Shown here piece by piece: positions 4,899 through 5,897 of a stretch of DNA of 5,897 nucleotides (its first letter is position 1; every line of letters begins with the position of its first letter). The DNA comes from Desulfovibrionaceae bacterium (GTDB lineage: Bacteria; Desulfobacterota; Desulfovibrionia; Desulfovibrionales; Desulfovibrionaceae), in NCBI GenBank assembly GCA_017613475.1, contig JAGADT010000066.1, positions 1-5,897 of the forward strand. The letters are read 5' to 3'. The translations under genes and the position numbers were made by a program. The notes below the pieces were generated by a model. The model worked only from the letters and a program-made list of their open reading frames with translations. It was not told the DNA's origin and made no database searches.

Positions 4899-5897
4899 AC
4901 GCCCCGGAAAAACGGCTACGCACTTTCTTTATGCCTTCAAGCGCCAGCGTATTGCGCCCCAACAACAAAACCAGCGTGTAGGCAGCGCCGCAGACCGCCA
5001 GGCACAGCGCCACGGTCACTGCCGGCCCATGCCCCAGCCCCTTGATCCAGCGGCACAAAAAGAACACCAGCGCGCAGCCCGCGAACATGGAAACGGCGTC
5101 CGTGGCCACCCAGCGGCAAAGCCCCGCCACCTTCCTGGCGCTTGAAAGGCTGATGCACATGACCAGGGCTTCCGCCGCAATGGTGGACCAGCCCACGGCA
5201 TCAACCTTGAGCGAAGGAATGAGCGCGAAGTTCAGGGCGATGTTCAAAACAGCACTTGCCAATGTTGCGATAAGCACTACCTTCTCCTTACGCGCGGGGA
5301 TAAGCACGCAGTCGTTGGCAATCCAGCCAGCGAGGCAGAAAATCAGCGCGATGCTCAAAAGCCGCAGGGAGCTGGCAGCCTCCAGGTACGTGGCGTCTGA
5401 AAGCAGCAGGATGCATTCCTCAGCCAGGACATAGAGCCCGGCGACAGCGGGAAAAAGCAGCAGCGAAACCGCGCACACCACCTTGGAGAGCGTGCGCCTG
5501 TAGTCTTCGGCAAGGCCCTTGCCAAGCTGCATGGAAAGCTTGGGCACAGAAACAATCAGCACGGCGGAAAGCATGGTCTTGGCCAGCCCGTATATTTTGG
5601 AAGAAACGGCGTACACGCCGACCTCCCTTTCCCCGCACATGAAGCCCAGCATGGTGGAATCCGAACAGGTATAGATGGAAATGGCCACGGTTGAGGAAAA
5701 GATGACCATGATGGGGCCCAGGTGCTGTTTCCAATCGGCCTTGCGGACCAGGCGGATTGTGCAGAAGCGCCTGGCGTAGAAAAAATTGAGCAGGTTGGAC
5801 CCGGCCGCCGCAAAAACCGAAATGCCGGCATATATCAGCGTATCCGCCTCCGAACGCACAAAGGCAAAGAGCATGGCCACGGAAATGAGTTTGAAGA
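4897..5897 (-). CDS. Oligosaccharide flippase (Wzx/MOP superfamily), 5' end beyond the window
   Basis: An inner-membrane protein expected to flip lipid-linked oligosaccharide units for surface polysaccharide assembly. About 332 residues are visible; the full family is usually 400-500, so roughly the first third is missing. The frame is open to the window edge. A GTG at 5880 and an ATG at 5874 are internal and not real starts, because family-like sequence (FKLISVAMLFAFVRSEAD) continues through them. Visible order: a hydrophobic helix, the FVRSEAD-type loop before YAGISVFAAAGSNLLNFFYA, the linker to the second half, then about eight more membrane segments with GEREVGVYAVSSKIYG and NIALNFALIP, both typical of these flippases. 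It ends with a basic tail (KKVRSRFSG). Glycosyltransferase genes would be expected beyond the right edge. The cargo is unknown. Confidence 0.85.
   Translation of the reverse strand, partial: FKLISVAMLFAFVRSEADTLIYAGISVFAAAGSNLLNFFYARRFCTIRLVRKADWKQHLGPIMVIFSSTVAISIYTCSDSTMLGFMCGEREVGVYAVSSKIYGLAKTMLSAVLIVSVPKLSMQLGKGLAEDYRRTLSKVVCAVSLLLFPAVAGLYVLAEECILLLSDATYLEAASSLRLLSIALIFCLAGWIANDCVLIPARKEKVVLIATLASAVLNIALNFALIPSLKVDAVGWSTIAAEALVMCISLSSARKVAGLCRWVATDAVSMFAGCALVFFLCRWIKGLGHGPAVTVALCLAVCGAAYTLVLLLGRNTLALEGIKKVRSRFSGA

Noticed and set aside
1..5897. CRISPR array, transposon, tRNA, rRNA or toxin-antitoxin pair
   Set aside because: No regularly spaced repeats, transposase motifs, cloverleaf candidates or typical two-gene toxin modules were seen on either strand.

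Overview
The window is about 5.9 kb of GC-rich bacterial DNA. It carries five complete protein genes and one gene cut by the right edge. Almost every gene has its own Shine-Dalgarno sequence (mostly AAGGAG), and most end in a hairpin terminator. GC content, codon use and gene content would fit a Desulfovibrionaceae-type bacterium (Desulfobacterota), but this is an impression from composition and gene style. No marker gene settles it.

Left part (1-2185): a ComB-family (2-phosphosulfolactate phosphatase-like) gene on the minus strand is divergent from a very well conserved AlaA-type alanine aminotransferase on the plus strand. They share a 185-base promoter region, and each ends in a hairpin/T-tract terminator.

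Middle part (2186-4258): a small heat shock protein (Hsp20/alpha-crystallin) gene is preceded by a promoter that reads well as heat-shock (RpoH-like) and by two perfect inverted repeats. It converges on a minus-strand major facilitator superfamily transporter of the YnfM type. A strong hairpin that may work in both directions separates them.

Right part (4259-5897): a 305-base divergent intergenic region holds the transporter leader and a near-consensus promoter for an 87-residue protein of unknown function. That small gene ends in a textbook terminator, which touches the stop codon of a convergent minus-strand flippase of the Wzx/MOP type. The flippase gene runs off the right edge, so only its C-terminal two thirds is visible.

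The genes look like separate single-gene transcription units and do not form one pathway. I see no mobile element, CRISPR array, tRNA or rRNA, and nothing that clearly forms a new multi-gene system. The most interesting points are a second in-frame start with a strong ribosome binding site inside the hsp20 gene, the inverted repeats and RpoH-like promoter in front of it, and the solitary 87-residue gene with its own promoter, leader hairpin and terminator.
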